From: Sarcocystis neurona
Lineage: Eukaryota > Apicomplexa > Conoidasida > Eucoccidiorida > Sarcocystidae
Direction of reading: 5' to 3'
DNA length: 64,000 nt
Assembly (NCBI GenBank): GCA_000727475.1
Contig: KL647298.1
Coordinates: forward strand, 145,671 to 209,670
Shown here: in pieces, positions 24,649 to 35,727 of the stretch
How the letters are laid out: each line of letters begins with the position of its first letter
Numbering within the stretch: position 1 is the first letter of the stretch
Notes under the pieces: generated by a model
The model's input: the letters and a program-made list of their open reading frames with translations, nothing else
Told to the model about the DNA's origin: nothing
The model's database searches: none
Translations under genes and position numbers: made by a program

Positions 24649-27600
24649 CTGCAGACCGCCCCACACGGCCACAAACACACGAGAAAGCGAGACAGACACA
24701 AAGAGAGAGAAAAAATGGGCAGAATGACCTTGCCGCAAAGTCACAGGAAAAGAGCGAAGAACGACGATGAAAACGCTCCAGCAAAACTCCCGCCAAAACA
24801 CAGGCAGACATGCATTTAGCGAACACTCTACATCTGGACTTGTCCATCCACCGCACACACATGGGACATAAAAACATGCCCGCTAAGCACAGACATATAC
24901 AGAGAGAAAGAGAACACGCACGCAGGTGTATATATACATATGAAATGTTTGGGAGGAACCATTTGATTCTTAAGTGCTTCACACATGTGATAGTTGTCTT
25001 TCCCTACCACCTGCCGTATACGGCTCCTCCACACAAACACACATCTACCTATACACCCTCATATATGCAGAGAGAGAGGAAGCAAAAGGAAGAGAAACAC
25101 GTGAGAACTGCTTGCCGACAACAGCAGGGCGTTCGGTTCTTTTGCGAAGAAACTTCTTTGCGGTTAACAGACGTCGTCGGGCTCGTCAGCGCGTCACGTC
25201 CTTGCAGAGCCCCGTCCACGCCAGCTGGGGCTTTATTAGAGAAGAAGAAGAGAGGGAAGGGAGGAGCAGGAAGAAGAGAAATGTAGAGAAACGAAGGCAG
25301 AAGAAGAAGACGTCACCACCAACTGCACTTACTTGGTTTTTCGAACTGCTTGTTCATCAACTCAAAATCAAAGTCCTCGGCAATTTCGCCTTTTAGCTGA
25401 GGGTTAAGTCTGCCTTCAAGCTCCCCGATAGGCGCACTATGGGAGTTGTAGTAGTGCTGTCTGTCTCCCGGTGCGTAGTAGCCGTGGTTCGAGCTTCTTC
25501 CTCCTGCTCCTGGGCCTGCTGCTCCTCCCCCTGGTCCCCCTCCTCCTGCGCCGGAGTGGTGGTAATACGACTTTCCTCCTCTGCCAGCGTAGAATCTCCT
25601 TTCTTCTCCTCGGTACGGTTGCCTGCTGCTATACTGCGGTCCGTAGTTGCTGCTGCGCATGCTGCTTGCCGCCGTCCCACCAGCACCTCCTCCTGCTCCA
25701 GCTGTGCTACCTTTTCCCGCAGGACGCTGCGGCTGCTGCGGGCGCGGCGGTTTCGCTCCTTCCTGCTGCTTCAGCAGACCTGCGGGTCCTGCCGCTTGCG
25801 CTCGCATCGTTGCCCCGCCGCTGCTGCCGAAGAAGCCGTCCGCACCACCACCCGTTGCTGCCGCTGCTGCTGCACCTCCTCCTCCTCCGGTTCCTCTTTC
25901 TGCTGTGGTGCCTCCTGCCGCCGGCGCTCCGATGTGTTGCTGCTGCGCATGGTGGTGGTTCATGCTGCTGCTGCTCCCGCTCGGAACTGTCACCCCTGCT
26001 GCTGCGCCTGGACTGCTGCTGCTGCTCATTCCCCCGACGGCGTGGCGAAGGCCTCCTGCGCCTGTGTCTGCTGGGGGCACGCCTGCGCCATCAGTTCTTC
26101 TTCCTCCTGCTGCTAGTGGATAGCTCGGCAAGTAACCCCCTGCCCCTGCTGCTGCGCCCCCTGTCGTCTCCTGCTGTTGCTGCTCCAGCAGCAGCTGTTC
26201 CTGCAACGCAGGCAACCTGGTACTCAAGAAACTATCTACATCTGCAGTAGTCGCCGCGAGGCCGAGCGTTCCGGCTGCACCACCGTGCGGCAGTCCTGCA
26301 AGGTTGGGCTGCTGCTGGTGGGCCACAGCAGACGAGGATGAAGGAGCAGCAGCAGCAGCAAGCGTAGGCGTCATCAACAAGCCAGCTCCTCCTCCTCCTG
26401 CTGCTCCTCCTCCTCCTGCAATCGACCCGACGCGTCTGGTTGCTGCTGCTGCAGCCGTTGGGGCAGCGTCAAGCGGGAGCAAGCCGGCCTGTTGCTGCTG
26501 CCGTGCTGCTGCCCCTCCTACGCCACCTGACACGTCGCCGCTGCTATGCGAAGAAGAGGAAGAAGACGCAGATAGCGGGGGACGGAGCGCGGCAGCAGAG
26601 TGAGGAGCTGCAGCAGCAACAGCAGCTACCGCTGCCTCAAGCAGCAAAGTATCTGAGTCTCGCCCTTCCACCACCACTCCTGCACCTAAGGCGCAGCCAG
26701 GAGGAGGAGATGCAGCCGGCTGCTGCAGCTGCTGCGGCTGCAGTTGCAAATGTTGCTGCTGCTGTAACCCCACAGGCGCTGCCCCGGCTCCCATTCCTGC
26801 TCCTCCTCCACCGCCACCGCCTACGCCCATGTACGCCGCCCCGCCCGTTAATAGGCCTCCTGCTGCTGCTGGTGGTACTCCTGCTGCAACGCCCACAGCA
26901 GGTGAGACAGAAAGAATAGCAGGGTCCGGAGGAAATAACAACGACTGCTGAGGAAGCACAGGAGGCTCCGGCTCCGAGCAAACCGTCAAGTCCTTTATAT
27001 CCGACCCTGCGCACAACAACAGCAGCCGTCGCAGCACCACCAGCAGCACTACAGCAGAGATGTGTCATCAACTTCACCCGAAAATCACAAACACCGAAAG
27101 CTGCCGCACCAGCAGAAGCAACGGGACCAGCAGAAGCTGCGGCATCAGCAGAGGCTGCGGCACCAAGAGCACCCGCGCGAGGGAAAACGACGGGATGCAG
27201 CAGGAGGGGCAGCAGCAGGAGCGAAGGTGAGACAGTAAGAGCACCGGCAGCAGACGTCGCAGCTGCTCGAGAGGAACAGCAGCAGTGGCAGCCGGAGAAG
27301 AAAGGCAGCCCCAGCCCCCCCGCCGAAGCAGAAGAAGAAGCTATCGCAGGAGTCTTACGACAGAAGCAGCAGCAGAAATCACAGGAGAGACAGGGCGCGA
27401 CGCAGGCGCGCAGGAAAGCAGAGGCAGAAGCAGCTGCAGCTGCAGAAAAACACGAGCGACACAAGCCGCACACGCAAAAACAAACAAATCCAGCAGCAGC
27501 CAGTTCAGCAGCAGCAGCAGCCGCATGAAACACCACCAACGGCAGCAGCACGAGTGTGAGGATCATCGTTTTCCCGAGGAGACGTGCAGCAGCAGCAGCG

Positions 27601-30511
27601 GAAGATCGAGGAAAACACGCGCAAAGTAAACAGCAGGAGAAGGAAAACGCAGAGAAAAAGTCCCCCACCCCCCCTCCTCACCGACGCTCTCCTGCAAGTT
27701 CTTCACGTCTACAGCCAGACACATACATGTACTCCACACGTACACGTGCGTATGCATGCACGTCTCTACAGAGAGAGAAGGACGAAGAGACCCCTACGTA
27801 GTGGCGAACTCACGCGCAGCAAGTTGAAAAAAGAGAAAACAGCAGCAACCGCAGAACAGGAAGGCAGAAACGCAGCTTGAGGAACTGGTGGGTAACAGAC
27901 CTGGTCGGCAGCAGCAACTCCGGAACGGAGACAACAGGTCAGCAGCAACCTGCTCTGAGGAAAATAAGTTTATCCGTCCTCTCTACAAACACGTGTGTAC
28001 AGGTAGACAGAGCTGTTTAAACCTACAGATACGCCCAAGGTTCTCTGCCCCCCTCTCCATATATGTACATATATAGGGAGTATGATAGGGGGACGCACTT
28101 CGTCGTAATGCGTTTTTATAGCACCTGCGTGTAAAAGGAGGCATGCCTATATACATATATATATATGATGTAGCATATAGATATGTGTGCTTATACATAT
28201 ATATACGTGCGTACATATACGAAGAGGTAATTATATAGCGAAGCGAAAGAGATGCGCGTGCAGGAGACGATCTCCTCGCTTCTCCTCCTTCGCTCTAACG
28301 TAGAGCGACCTTCCAACACAGGGCACCTCTCTCTACGTCCCGCATTATCTTCTCTCCTCCTCTGATCTATTCATTAATCTACATCATATATATATATATA
28401 CACGCGCATAGAGTACACAGAGTGCTTACATATACACGGACGTCCTCGTCGGTGCAACAAGACATAAAGAGAGTTATATATATATATATATCAATATGGA
28501 GAGCTATATGTATATCCCCCTTTGTGTATCAACGCATGATCTATACACGTAATGTATAGAAAAGAGGATATGCAGAGGCACGTCTTTGTGTCCTGGGAAG
28601 GAAACGAGGAGAAAGGAGGAGTATATCCAGGGTCAGACACACGCCGTATGTAGTGTGGTAGCAGGAGGTCTTGCCTTTGAAAACGATGTAGTTGAAAATT
28701 TCTGGCGAAGGTGGCAGGTCATGCGGATGGAGACGGCCTTCGGATCCGCAGGAGCGGACATGTCGTAGAGTCACCGTCGCTTGGTGCGCGTCGATCGAGT
28801 CGAGTGTACCTACACCGCAACAGCACTTGCAGCAACAAGACATGGCGCGATTTCTTCTCTGTGTTTTATCGCGTCTCAACAATGTCTGCAGCAGCAGCTG
28901 CAAGACAAAAGGACGAAAAGCGGGTGAAGGCTACACGCTGACAGGACGGCCGTCCGCAGCACGTCACAGCGTCTCAGCTGCTGTTGCACGAGGTGCGGGC
29001 TGCAGTGGACTAGGTGCATGCGCCAACAAGAGAGGAAAAAAGAAAATGTACGGCTGTCCCATGACGGCTGAGCAACAACGTTGAGAAAATATCAAAACGA
29101 GGCGAGGAGAGCGTGCAGACAACAAACGACAACCCTCCCGGCCGACACAGATACACAGATGACGACCAGCCAGTCAGAGGAAGATCGACTCCTCCGGTGT
29201 ACATACACCGCAACACAGACAGAGAACGCGAGACGCGTGTTTCCTGCTTCTTCCTCCACCGCCGTCGACCAGGGTCACAACGGCCGGGGCCGAAAAAGAA
29301 GAGCGGGAAATTTGTGTACACGTGTTTCACGTTGCTTGATGCCGCTGGGGCGTCTACACGGTCTACATACACTCGCAGAGAGCAGACACAGAGATGAGCC
29401 CGAGGGAGTCCACTCTGTCCACAGAATTCTTTCCGCAGTTATTCCCCTCGGCAAGGTATGACGCAGAAAGACACTGAAGCACCGTCCGTCTCCGTTCAGG
29501 TGCCTTCTGTTCGATTTTCGCACATCGTCTTAACGTGCTTCTCCTTTTCTTGTTCGGTGGGAGGTGTACGTACACCAGAAGGCGACGGAAAGGAGCACGC
29601 ACTCTCACATGCGCTACACCAAGCGAAGACTTGCTGAATCGCAGCACTTACTGTCTTCCACAGTAAGACTCAAAGGCAGCATCAGAAAAAGAATGGACTG
29701 TTCATTTGGTGGACCCTGACATGCGTCCCCCACGAAGATATAGTGTACATACACCGGAAAAAAGGACGGAAAAGAGAGACAGCGGCAGCGCGTCCACAGA
29801 CGCACATACGCGAAAGATTTACCGTTTCCGCGGAAGAGATGAGAAAGACATATAGGCACGCAACGTGTACACACAGACACGCACAGACGACCAAAAGTGG
29901 GTAAAACGGTGTGACTCACAAGAAGAGGAGGACCCAGTGTCTATACACCCCAGCAATCCTACAGCCAAGATACACTACCTCAGTGAGGTGTACACACACC
30001 TGCCTGGGGGTGCAACGTTTCACAAACACGGTGCAAACCCAACAAAAGTATTTCTCCACGTGTGTCTCTGTGTGAAGGGTTTCTGAGTAGTTTTGCTGTT
30101 TGCTAGTCTGCAAAAAGTGCCTGCAGCAGCGGCGGCTGCATTTCTCCTCGGGAGGGTGAAGCACTTCTTCAACAAAATATCTCAGCGGAACGACGGACGC
30201 GGAAGAACGTGAGCAGCAAATTACCGACGCAACAGAATGCAGAAGGCTGCAGAGATACATGCGTTCCCTTCTGGCACCTCCTGCATGTACGTAAAGCAGA
30301 AATCGATTTTCTGCCTTTCTTATAGAAATTTGGTAGCTTCTTGCATTTCTTCGTGTAGCGAAGGCGGAATAACTGCGTCTCTTCTGCCTTTTCTCCTAGA
30401 AGTATCGTCGACACGTGAACGACTCTCTTCCCGGGGAACAGCAAAACGGAAACGCACGCAAACACAACTCCGTACGTATGCTCGCGCCGCTCAGCCACTA
30501 CAGTGCCTTCA

Positions 30512-30542
<31 letters not shown>

Positions 30543-31882
30543 CACATGTCTATATATACATTATTTTTTCTGCGTATGAACACACATATACGCACATCAA
30601 TACATACATATGTACATGATCCACATACAAATAAATATACATACATATATATATAAATGAAGAGAGAGACAGAGAAACACATACACACACATATGGATAG
30701 GCGCCCACCGATCGTTAGACAATCCTACTCTAGTTGCCCTTAAAATATCAGAATATCCACAACGTATACATAGAGAGATAAACATATACATATAGACAGA
30801 GAGAATGAGACGCAAACATCCATTTATAAATCGTCGCAGTATTATTGAGATGCTCGATAGGATTCAACAGTCACGAGTGAAGTCTTCGATTGGTTGGATA
30901 CCCCTCTCTCTTTGACTTCCTTTCCTCTCCCGGTGTACATACACCCCACGCCACTGCCTTCGACATATATATTTCAACGTAGAAACGTATACACGTATGC
31001 ACATACACATATACATATGTATATATATGTGAAAAGAGATACAGGGATACGCATGCATGCGTCTCTATAGAACCACACAGTCCTCAAGTGCTGCTCCACA
31101 AAAATGGTCGCACGTCTAACCTATGTACATCATTACCCAAGACACACATGTATATATATGTAGAGACACACGCATACACACGCACACACAAAATGTATAT
31201 ATATATATATTAATGTGTCTACACAGGCATGCATGTATACGTGTGTATGTGTCTCTCTTTCTGCCCATCCCCCTGCACCTTCACTTTTCCCCTGTCTACC
31301 AGAAGGAGGTGGTATCTATGACTGCATGCGGGCGGTCCTAACCTGTGCAAAAATACATGCACATATATACATACCTATATATGTACATATATACATATAA
31401 ACAAACACATATATGTGGCTGCTACCGGAGACTGCATGCGTCCCTGACCTGTGCAAATAAAAACACATACACACATACATATAATTATAGACACATACAC
31501 ATATAATTATACACATATACATACACATATATATAGAGAGACAGAGAGCGAGAAACGAACACACTTACACAGACACGCATACATATATATATGAAAGAGA
31601 ACGGGTATGTGCATATATATATATGCTTCGCATAGGTGTACAGATAATACACGCAGAAATTGGGGGAAGAGTTGGGCGAAGCACAGAAGCGCGAAAGTCG
31701 GTGAAGTTGTTCGAATTATTACCTTCGTATCTGATGTCAGAGTTAGAAATGAGAGAGATCTTGCTGCCGAGGTAAGGCAGCTCGGCCCCGGCGGCGTCTG
31801 CGTCTACTGCAGCTGCAGCGGCAGCCGTGGCGTCAGCCCCTGCTGCTGCGACGACGTGACTGCTGCCACTGCTGCTCGCCAT
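24098..31882 (-). CDS. LSM14: LSM14/Scd6/Trailer hitch (CITH) mRNP protein, four exons, complete
   Basis: Family role: binds DDX6/Dhh1-type helicases and decapping factors in cytoplasmic granules and represses translation; in Plasmodium the homologue CITH works with DOZI in stored gametocyte mRNPs. Seen: exons 31723-31882, 28675-28809, 25333-27006 and 24098-24648 join in phase to 839 residues plus stop. The Lsm domain is at about residues 35-108 (LPYLGSKISLIS, RYEG, VRSCGSEGR, then GSDIKDLTVC across intron 2). A linker of about 535 residues rich in Gly, Ala, Gln and Ser follows, then the FDF box (EDFDFELMNKQFEK, about 642-655), the FFD box (YDKQESFFDFISC, about 734-746), the TFG box (about 771-773) and an RGG tail (about 789-817). 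The protein is much longer than human LSM14A because of the linker. The start is the ATG at 31880-31882. The frame is open upstream to 32671, but that stretch is pyrimidine-rich and looks like 5' UTR or intron. The GC-AG intron 2 is odd. Confidence 0.93.
24649..25332 (-). other. LSM14 intron 3
   Basis: 684-bp GT-AG intron, phase 1. It is rich in AGAGA and CACA repeats, with no coding signal. Confidence 0.8.
25333..27006 (-). CDS. LSM14: LSM14 exon 3 (low-complexity linker and FDF box)
   Basis: 1674 nt, phase 1 in and phase 1 out. It begins with GSDIKDLTVC (end of the Lsm domain) and ends with the FDF box. Between them are runs of Gln, Ala, Gly and Ser typical of homopolymeric tracts in Eimeria proteins, with one Tyr/Arg-rich patch (YSSRQPYRGEERRFYAGRGG) near the C-terminal end. 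The acceptor is TTGTGCGCAG; the donor is CCAA before GTAAGT. Confidence 0.9.
27007..28674 (-). other. LSM14 intron 2, GC-AG type
   Basis: The donor is GCAAGA after AAAG and the acceptor is GCGCAG before GGTCGG. The family-conserved reading VFKGSDIKD fixes both ends. The part next to exon 3 (27.0-27.9 kb) carries CAG and GA-rich repeats on the + strand, so the transcript is pyrimidine-rich. The part next to exon 2 holds (TA)n tracts at 28.05-28.5 kb. Confidence 0.85.
28675..28809 (-). CDS. LSM14: LSM14 exon 2
   Basis: 135 nt: second half of the Lsm domain, from GTLDSIDAHQATVTL to PPSPEIFNYIVFK, matching the family pattern. The acceptor is GGTGTAG just before GTACACTCG and lies inside a copy of the dispersed GGTGTAYRTACACC repeat. 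The donor is AAAG before GCAAGA, a GC rather than a GT. Confidence 0.9.
28804..30945. repeat. Dispersed inverted-repeat family GGTGTAYRTACACC
   Basis: Good copies at 28804-28816, 29196-29209, 29563-29576, 29743-29755, 29987-30000 and 30932-30945, with a weaker one at 29360-29373. Each has 6-bp arms (GGTGTA/TACACC) around two bases. The copies at 28804 and 29196 share extra flanks (TGTTGCGG and GTCGAT on the minus strand). Further copies are at 56524-56535 and 59534-59546 in the XPB region. Confidence 0.8.
28810..31722 (-). other. LSM14 intron 1, carrying the inverted-repeat family
   Basis: GT-AG intron of about 2.9 kb. It holds most copies of the GGTGTAYRTACACC element (28.8-30.95 kb) and long (TA)n and ATAC microsatellites at 30.5-31.6 kb. 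No independent gene is visible in it. Confidence 0.8.
30500..31640. repeat. (TA)n and ATAC microsatellites in LSM14 intron 1
   Basis: A clean (AT)n tract at 30511-30540 is followed by many TATATA/ACATAC blocks. The Tyr/Ile/His-rich ORFs across it are artefacts. Confidence 0.8.
31723..31882 (-). CDS. LSM14: LSM14 exon 1
   Basis: 160 nt: initiator ATG and 53 codons. An Ala-rich leader of about 33 residues precedes the first half of the Lsm domain (LPYLGSKISLISNSDIRYE). The exon ends GAAG before GTAATA, phase 1, and the split codon gives the Gly of RYEG. Confidence 0.88.
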
Positions 31883-31919
31883 CGCGTGTGAACTGTGGGG
31901 TGGCGGAAAGGAGCAACAA

Positions 31920-32990
31920 ACGTACAAAGCAGCAGCAGCAGCGGCTGCGGCAGGGCGGGGAGGGTGGGGGGGATGGGGGCAAGGGGAGGGGACGGCTGCA
32001 GCAGCAAGGAGACAGAGCGAGAGGCGCAGCAAGCAGAGGACACGAAGAAGTGAGACGGGAAAAGTAGAGACACAAAGGAGACGGGAAGGTCGGGGAACGG
32101 GCACAGGGAAGACGGATGGAGAGCAGGACGGCAGGAGAGGAAACCAGCAGCAGAAGTTATCAATCACACATCTTTTTCTCTCTTCTCTAATGTCCTGGGT
32201 TGCATTGCTGCTGCTGCTGCTGCACCTCTTCTTTTCTCCTCTGCTGCTGCTGCGGGTGACTCGGACGCAGCTTGCGCTGCAGCAGTGACTGCTCCGGCCC
32301 GTCCCCTGCTGCTGCTGCCGCTGCTGTGTCGCTGCGGGTTCTGCTGCTGCTGCCGCCCTCGCGTCTGCTTGGCGAGACTTGCTGCTGCTGCTCCTTCTTC
32401 TGACACCGCAGCCTGCTTGTTTCGCGGCTGCGGCAGCCGATAAGAAACAGCAGCAGCAGCAGCCGGCAAACGACGCGCGCGTGGCTCGGCAAAACGCACG
32501 GCCCCCTTCTGACGTATACGAAGTCGAGATGGCAACAGCAGCAGCGCCTGCAGCACCTGCCGCTGAGGCTCTTCCAGCACCACCGGCAGCATCAGGAGCA
32601 GCAGAAGCAGCAGGAGCAGAGGCAGGAGCAGATGCAGGAGCAGCAGTAGAGATTCCATGATAGCGAGACAACAGGGATAATGACTGCGCAACACGCGTCC
32701 TTCCTCGGGTGTAGCTACAGTCTCTGCCACTCCCCGCATGCAGGGGACACGACTATCACAACAAAGCGTCATCGCTCAGAGAAGGCCACGCGTACTAGCG
32801 TAGTATATACGGCCACTTTTATGTGGATTTGTCCACAAAGATGCTCGCACACATCGGGGCACAGATTTACACGTGTATACGCGTGGACTTGTAGAGAGAC
32901 GGACAGGAAGCTCCCTTTCGTACGAGTTTGCATAGACGTCGCTTCACAGAGAAGGGGAAGAGTGGCACACAAAGACATGTCCAAAACGTT
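31920..32990. other. Region upstream of LSM14, CAG/CTG-rich
   Basis: The + strand shows GCT repeats at 32.20-32.42 kb and CAG repeats at 31.93-31.96 and 32.44-32.66 kb. Open frames exist on both strands, including one of 202 codons on the minus strand ending at 32164. None is supported beyond the repeats. It probably holds the LSM14 5' UTR and promoter. Confidence 0.4.
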
Positions 32991-32996
32991 GTTGAG

Positions 32997-33390
32997 CTAG
33001 AGATGCCCTTCCTCCAGAGAAGACTGGCGCCTATATAGGGCTGCGCTTTTCGTGCTACTGCCGCGGCGAGTGCTGTGTGCCCCATGGAAGGTCCTGTGCT
33101 GAGGCAGGTGCTGTGGGTGCGGGCTGCTGCTGCGACTCCTGGAGAACTTGTTGCTCACCACAAAATTTCCTGCTTCTGGGCGCTGTCTGTCTTCCTCCTC
33201 TTCCTGCTGTGATGAGAGGTCAGCAGCAGCGGCGGAGCAACGCAACAATAACGCCTTGTTATTGGCGGAGGGGGTGCTGTTCAATCCCGTGGTAGCAAGC
33301 TGCTGCCGATGCTGCGTCAAGACTGGTGTACGGCGTTCAGCCAGAGAATCAGCCTCCTCGCAGAAAAACTGGGATGATGCAACAGCAGCA
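32997..33390 (-). CDS. Candidate last exon of an unrecognised gene
   Basis: After a TTTTTCTGCGAGG-type entry near 33.38 kb, the minus strand reads EEADSLAERRTPVLTQHR, later SSQQEEEEDRQRPEAGNFVV and SRSRSSSPHP, ending LYRRQSSLEEGHL and a stop at 32997. It is charged and Ser-rich, without long homopolymers at its end. Upstream exons are not resolved and no domain is recognised. Confidence 0.35.
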
Positions 33391-34035
33391 GCAGCAGCAA
33401 CACAGCGAGAGGAGTGTGACAATGCAAGCCCCCGTGCAGCCGAACAGCAGCAGCAGCAGCAGCGCCGGCGGCACAGGGACGGCAGCAACGCCGGCGGCAC
33501 CAAGAGCAGCAGCAGCAACAGCGGCAACGCTGGGACGGCAGGAAGAGGAGGAAGAGTTGCACACAAGTGTTCGGGAAAAAGGCGAAGCAGGTGACGCAGA
33601 AGGGGAAGGAAAGAGTAAAGGAGAAAAGTATATAGCAGGGAAGGGCAACACAGGCGCCGAGCAGCAGCCCCCCGGCGGTTATTACGAGAGCACGCAGAGG
33701 GAGAGCTGCCGCCGCAGCACGGCAGAAAACCGTCCTCTCGTCCGCGGCTGCTTCTCTCCTGCGGCGAAGGAGGGAAGAAGCTGCGGAAAAAGCCGGAAGA
33801 ATAGACGGAGAAGACAACGAAAAACAGGGAAAGGGGGGAGATGAAGGAGAGAAACGGGCAGCGAGGCACGAGGTGGACTTGTAGTATGGGCGGCCGCACA
33901 GCCGAATATTTTGCGGAGCAGCAAGGAGGGGAAATCGCAGAAAGACGGAAGATGAAAAAAAAACACCGACGCCTTGTGAACGAAGAGCAGTGACTGCTGC
34001 GGCTTTCTCTTTTTTACCGTGACACATATCCCTTG
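33390..34035. other. Purine-rich, CAG-containing stretch
   Basis: GGA/GAA/CAG-rich on the + strand. Long minus-strand frames here are Leu/Ser/Phe-rich readings of pyrimidine tracts. It may be an intron of a minus-strand gene; no gene supported. Confidence 0.4.
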
Positions 34036-34039
34036 TTGT

Positions 34040-35215
34040 TCTGCTGCTGTGTGGCTCGTGTGACTGCTGCTGGTGCTGCTACTGCTGGGTGCTGCTGACG
34101 CTAACGCTGCTGCTGCTTCTGGCGTGGCTCCTCCTGCGGTTACGGCTCCTGCTGCTCTCGCTCTGCTTCTCCTCGTGTATTGCTGCTGCGCCTCGTCCCT
34201 GTCGTCGCTCGCCCTGCTGTTCCTCCTGCTGCTGCTGGGGCTACTCCCGCTGCAGCTGGTGCTGCTGTTGCTGCAGTAGTTGTTGCTTTGTTGTGCTGGG
34301 GCTGCTGGAGTTTTGGCTGCTATTCTGGACGCTCTGCTGCCCCCACCGCGGCATAGCTGCAGCTGCTGCGGCTGCTACGACTGCTGGTGTCCCCCGTCAC
34401 CCGCTTCTACACAACTGATGCTGTTCTCCAACTGCTCTGCTGCTTCATCAACTGGCGCTGGGGGACTTGCTGAGCTTCCGCGTGCGGCTCGTGCTTCTGC
34501 CGAACATACGGTCTGCTGCTGCTGCCGCGGCAGCATTCGTCAAGTAAAAGGCAGGCGGACACTTCTACTGCCGGCCTGTCCCTCCTGCACACGACTGCAG
34601 CAAACCTACTGCAGCAGCACACGTGAAGAAGACACTACGGTGCGACCTCATGTTGGTTCTGGTGCTGTCCTGCTGCTGCTAGGATTACTGCCGCTGGGGC
34701 TCCTTCACCTTACTGCTTCTACTGGAGTGCCAGTGCTGCTGGTGTTGTCCTCGGTGCTGCTGTTGCTACTGCACGGCTGTCTGCTGCTGACGACGTTTTT
34801 CTCTCTGCGGCTGCTGCTGCTACATGTTCTACGTGTACAGTTGCTGCACCGCTACAACCGCTGCTGCTGACGGCAACCACATCAGGTGAGTCGTGCTTCT
34901 GCGCCTCCTCCTCCTCCTGCTGCTCCTGCTTCTGCGGATCCTCCTTCTGCGGCCCCTCCTTCTGCTGCTCCAGGGTCTGCTGCAGCTGTGTCTGCTGCTC
35001 CTCATCTGCTGCTCCTGCTTCTCCTGCTGCAGTCGGGGATCTCTGGGTGTTCTGATTGCGCGGGAGGCCCACTTGCTTCAGGCGCTGCTGCCACCCCTGC
35101 ACCCCGCGTGCTGCTGCTGCTGCTGTGATGCTGCTCCTGCTTCTGATGCTGCTGCTGCTGCTCGCGTTGCCGCCGCAGCCTATCCTGTTGTCTCCGCTTG
35201 GTATCCACACACGTG
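34040..35215 (-). other. Long CTG/CAG tract, possible coding on the minus strand
   Basis: About 1.2 kb of GCT-rich sequence on the + strand. The minus strand gives Gln/Glu/Lys-rich pieces (QTLEQQKEGPQKEDPQKQEQ) in a frame of up to 210 codons ending at 34719, and a basic piece starting MDTKRRQQDRLRRQREQQQQ at 35208. The frames are broken by stops, so exon limits are unclear. Confidence 0.3.
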
Positions 35216-35727
35216 CTACGCTCCTGCAGTGTCCTCCTCCACTGTCTCTCGCTAAATATATTTCCATATGACTGTGTGTATTCACGTATGTAGAAGCACC
35301 GATATATACATGTGTATGTGCTCGTTCTCCACGTAAAAATAACTCAGACATATGTGTATACTCACTTCAAAGCACGAATATACGTGTATACACAAATATG
35401 TACTCGAGAATACAAGCATTCATGCAGATGAATACAATTTTCTTGTACGCATTGAAGTCGGCGTCCAAACCTGCATAGAGTAGGTGCTGTTTCTTCGAAC
35501 GCAAGTGATTTTAGCCACCTGGAAGAACAGGTATTGACTCTAGCCTACTGCAGAGAGATTTCTCTCTGTGTGGATTTGTCTACAAATTCACACACAAACC
35601 TATACGCAGAAGTATGCATGAGGATGAAGAAGGACTTTCGCGTCCGAACAAACTCTCCATCAAAGGATGAACGCAGGAAAAGGACGATAGAGGACGCAAT
35701 TCATTCGATATTATTAGTCTTGACGCC

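Noticed and set aside
25439..26250. Cys/Leu/Ser-rich + strand ORFs of 225 and 259 codons
   Set aside because: Antisense shadows of LSM14 exon 3, whose frame is fixed by the Lsm and FDF motifs.
31883..32671. 263-codon N-terminal extension of LSM14
   Set aside because: The frame is open, but the 200 bp before the chosen ATG are pyrimidine-rich UTR or intron-like sequence, and CAG tracts keep all frames open. The ATG at 31882 puts the Lsm domain near the N-terminus, as in the family.
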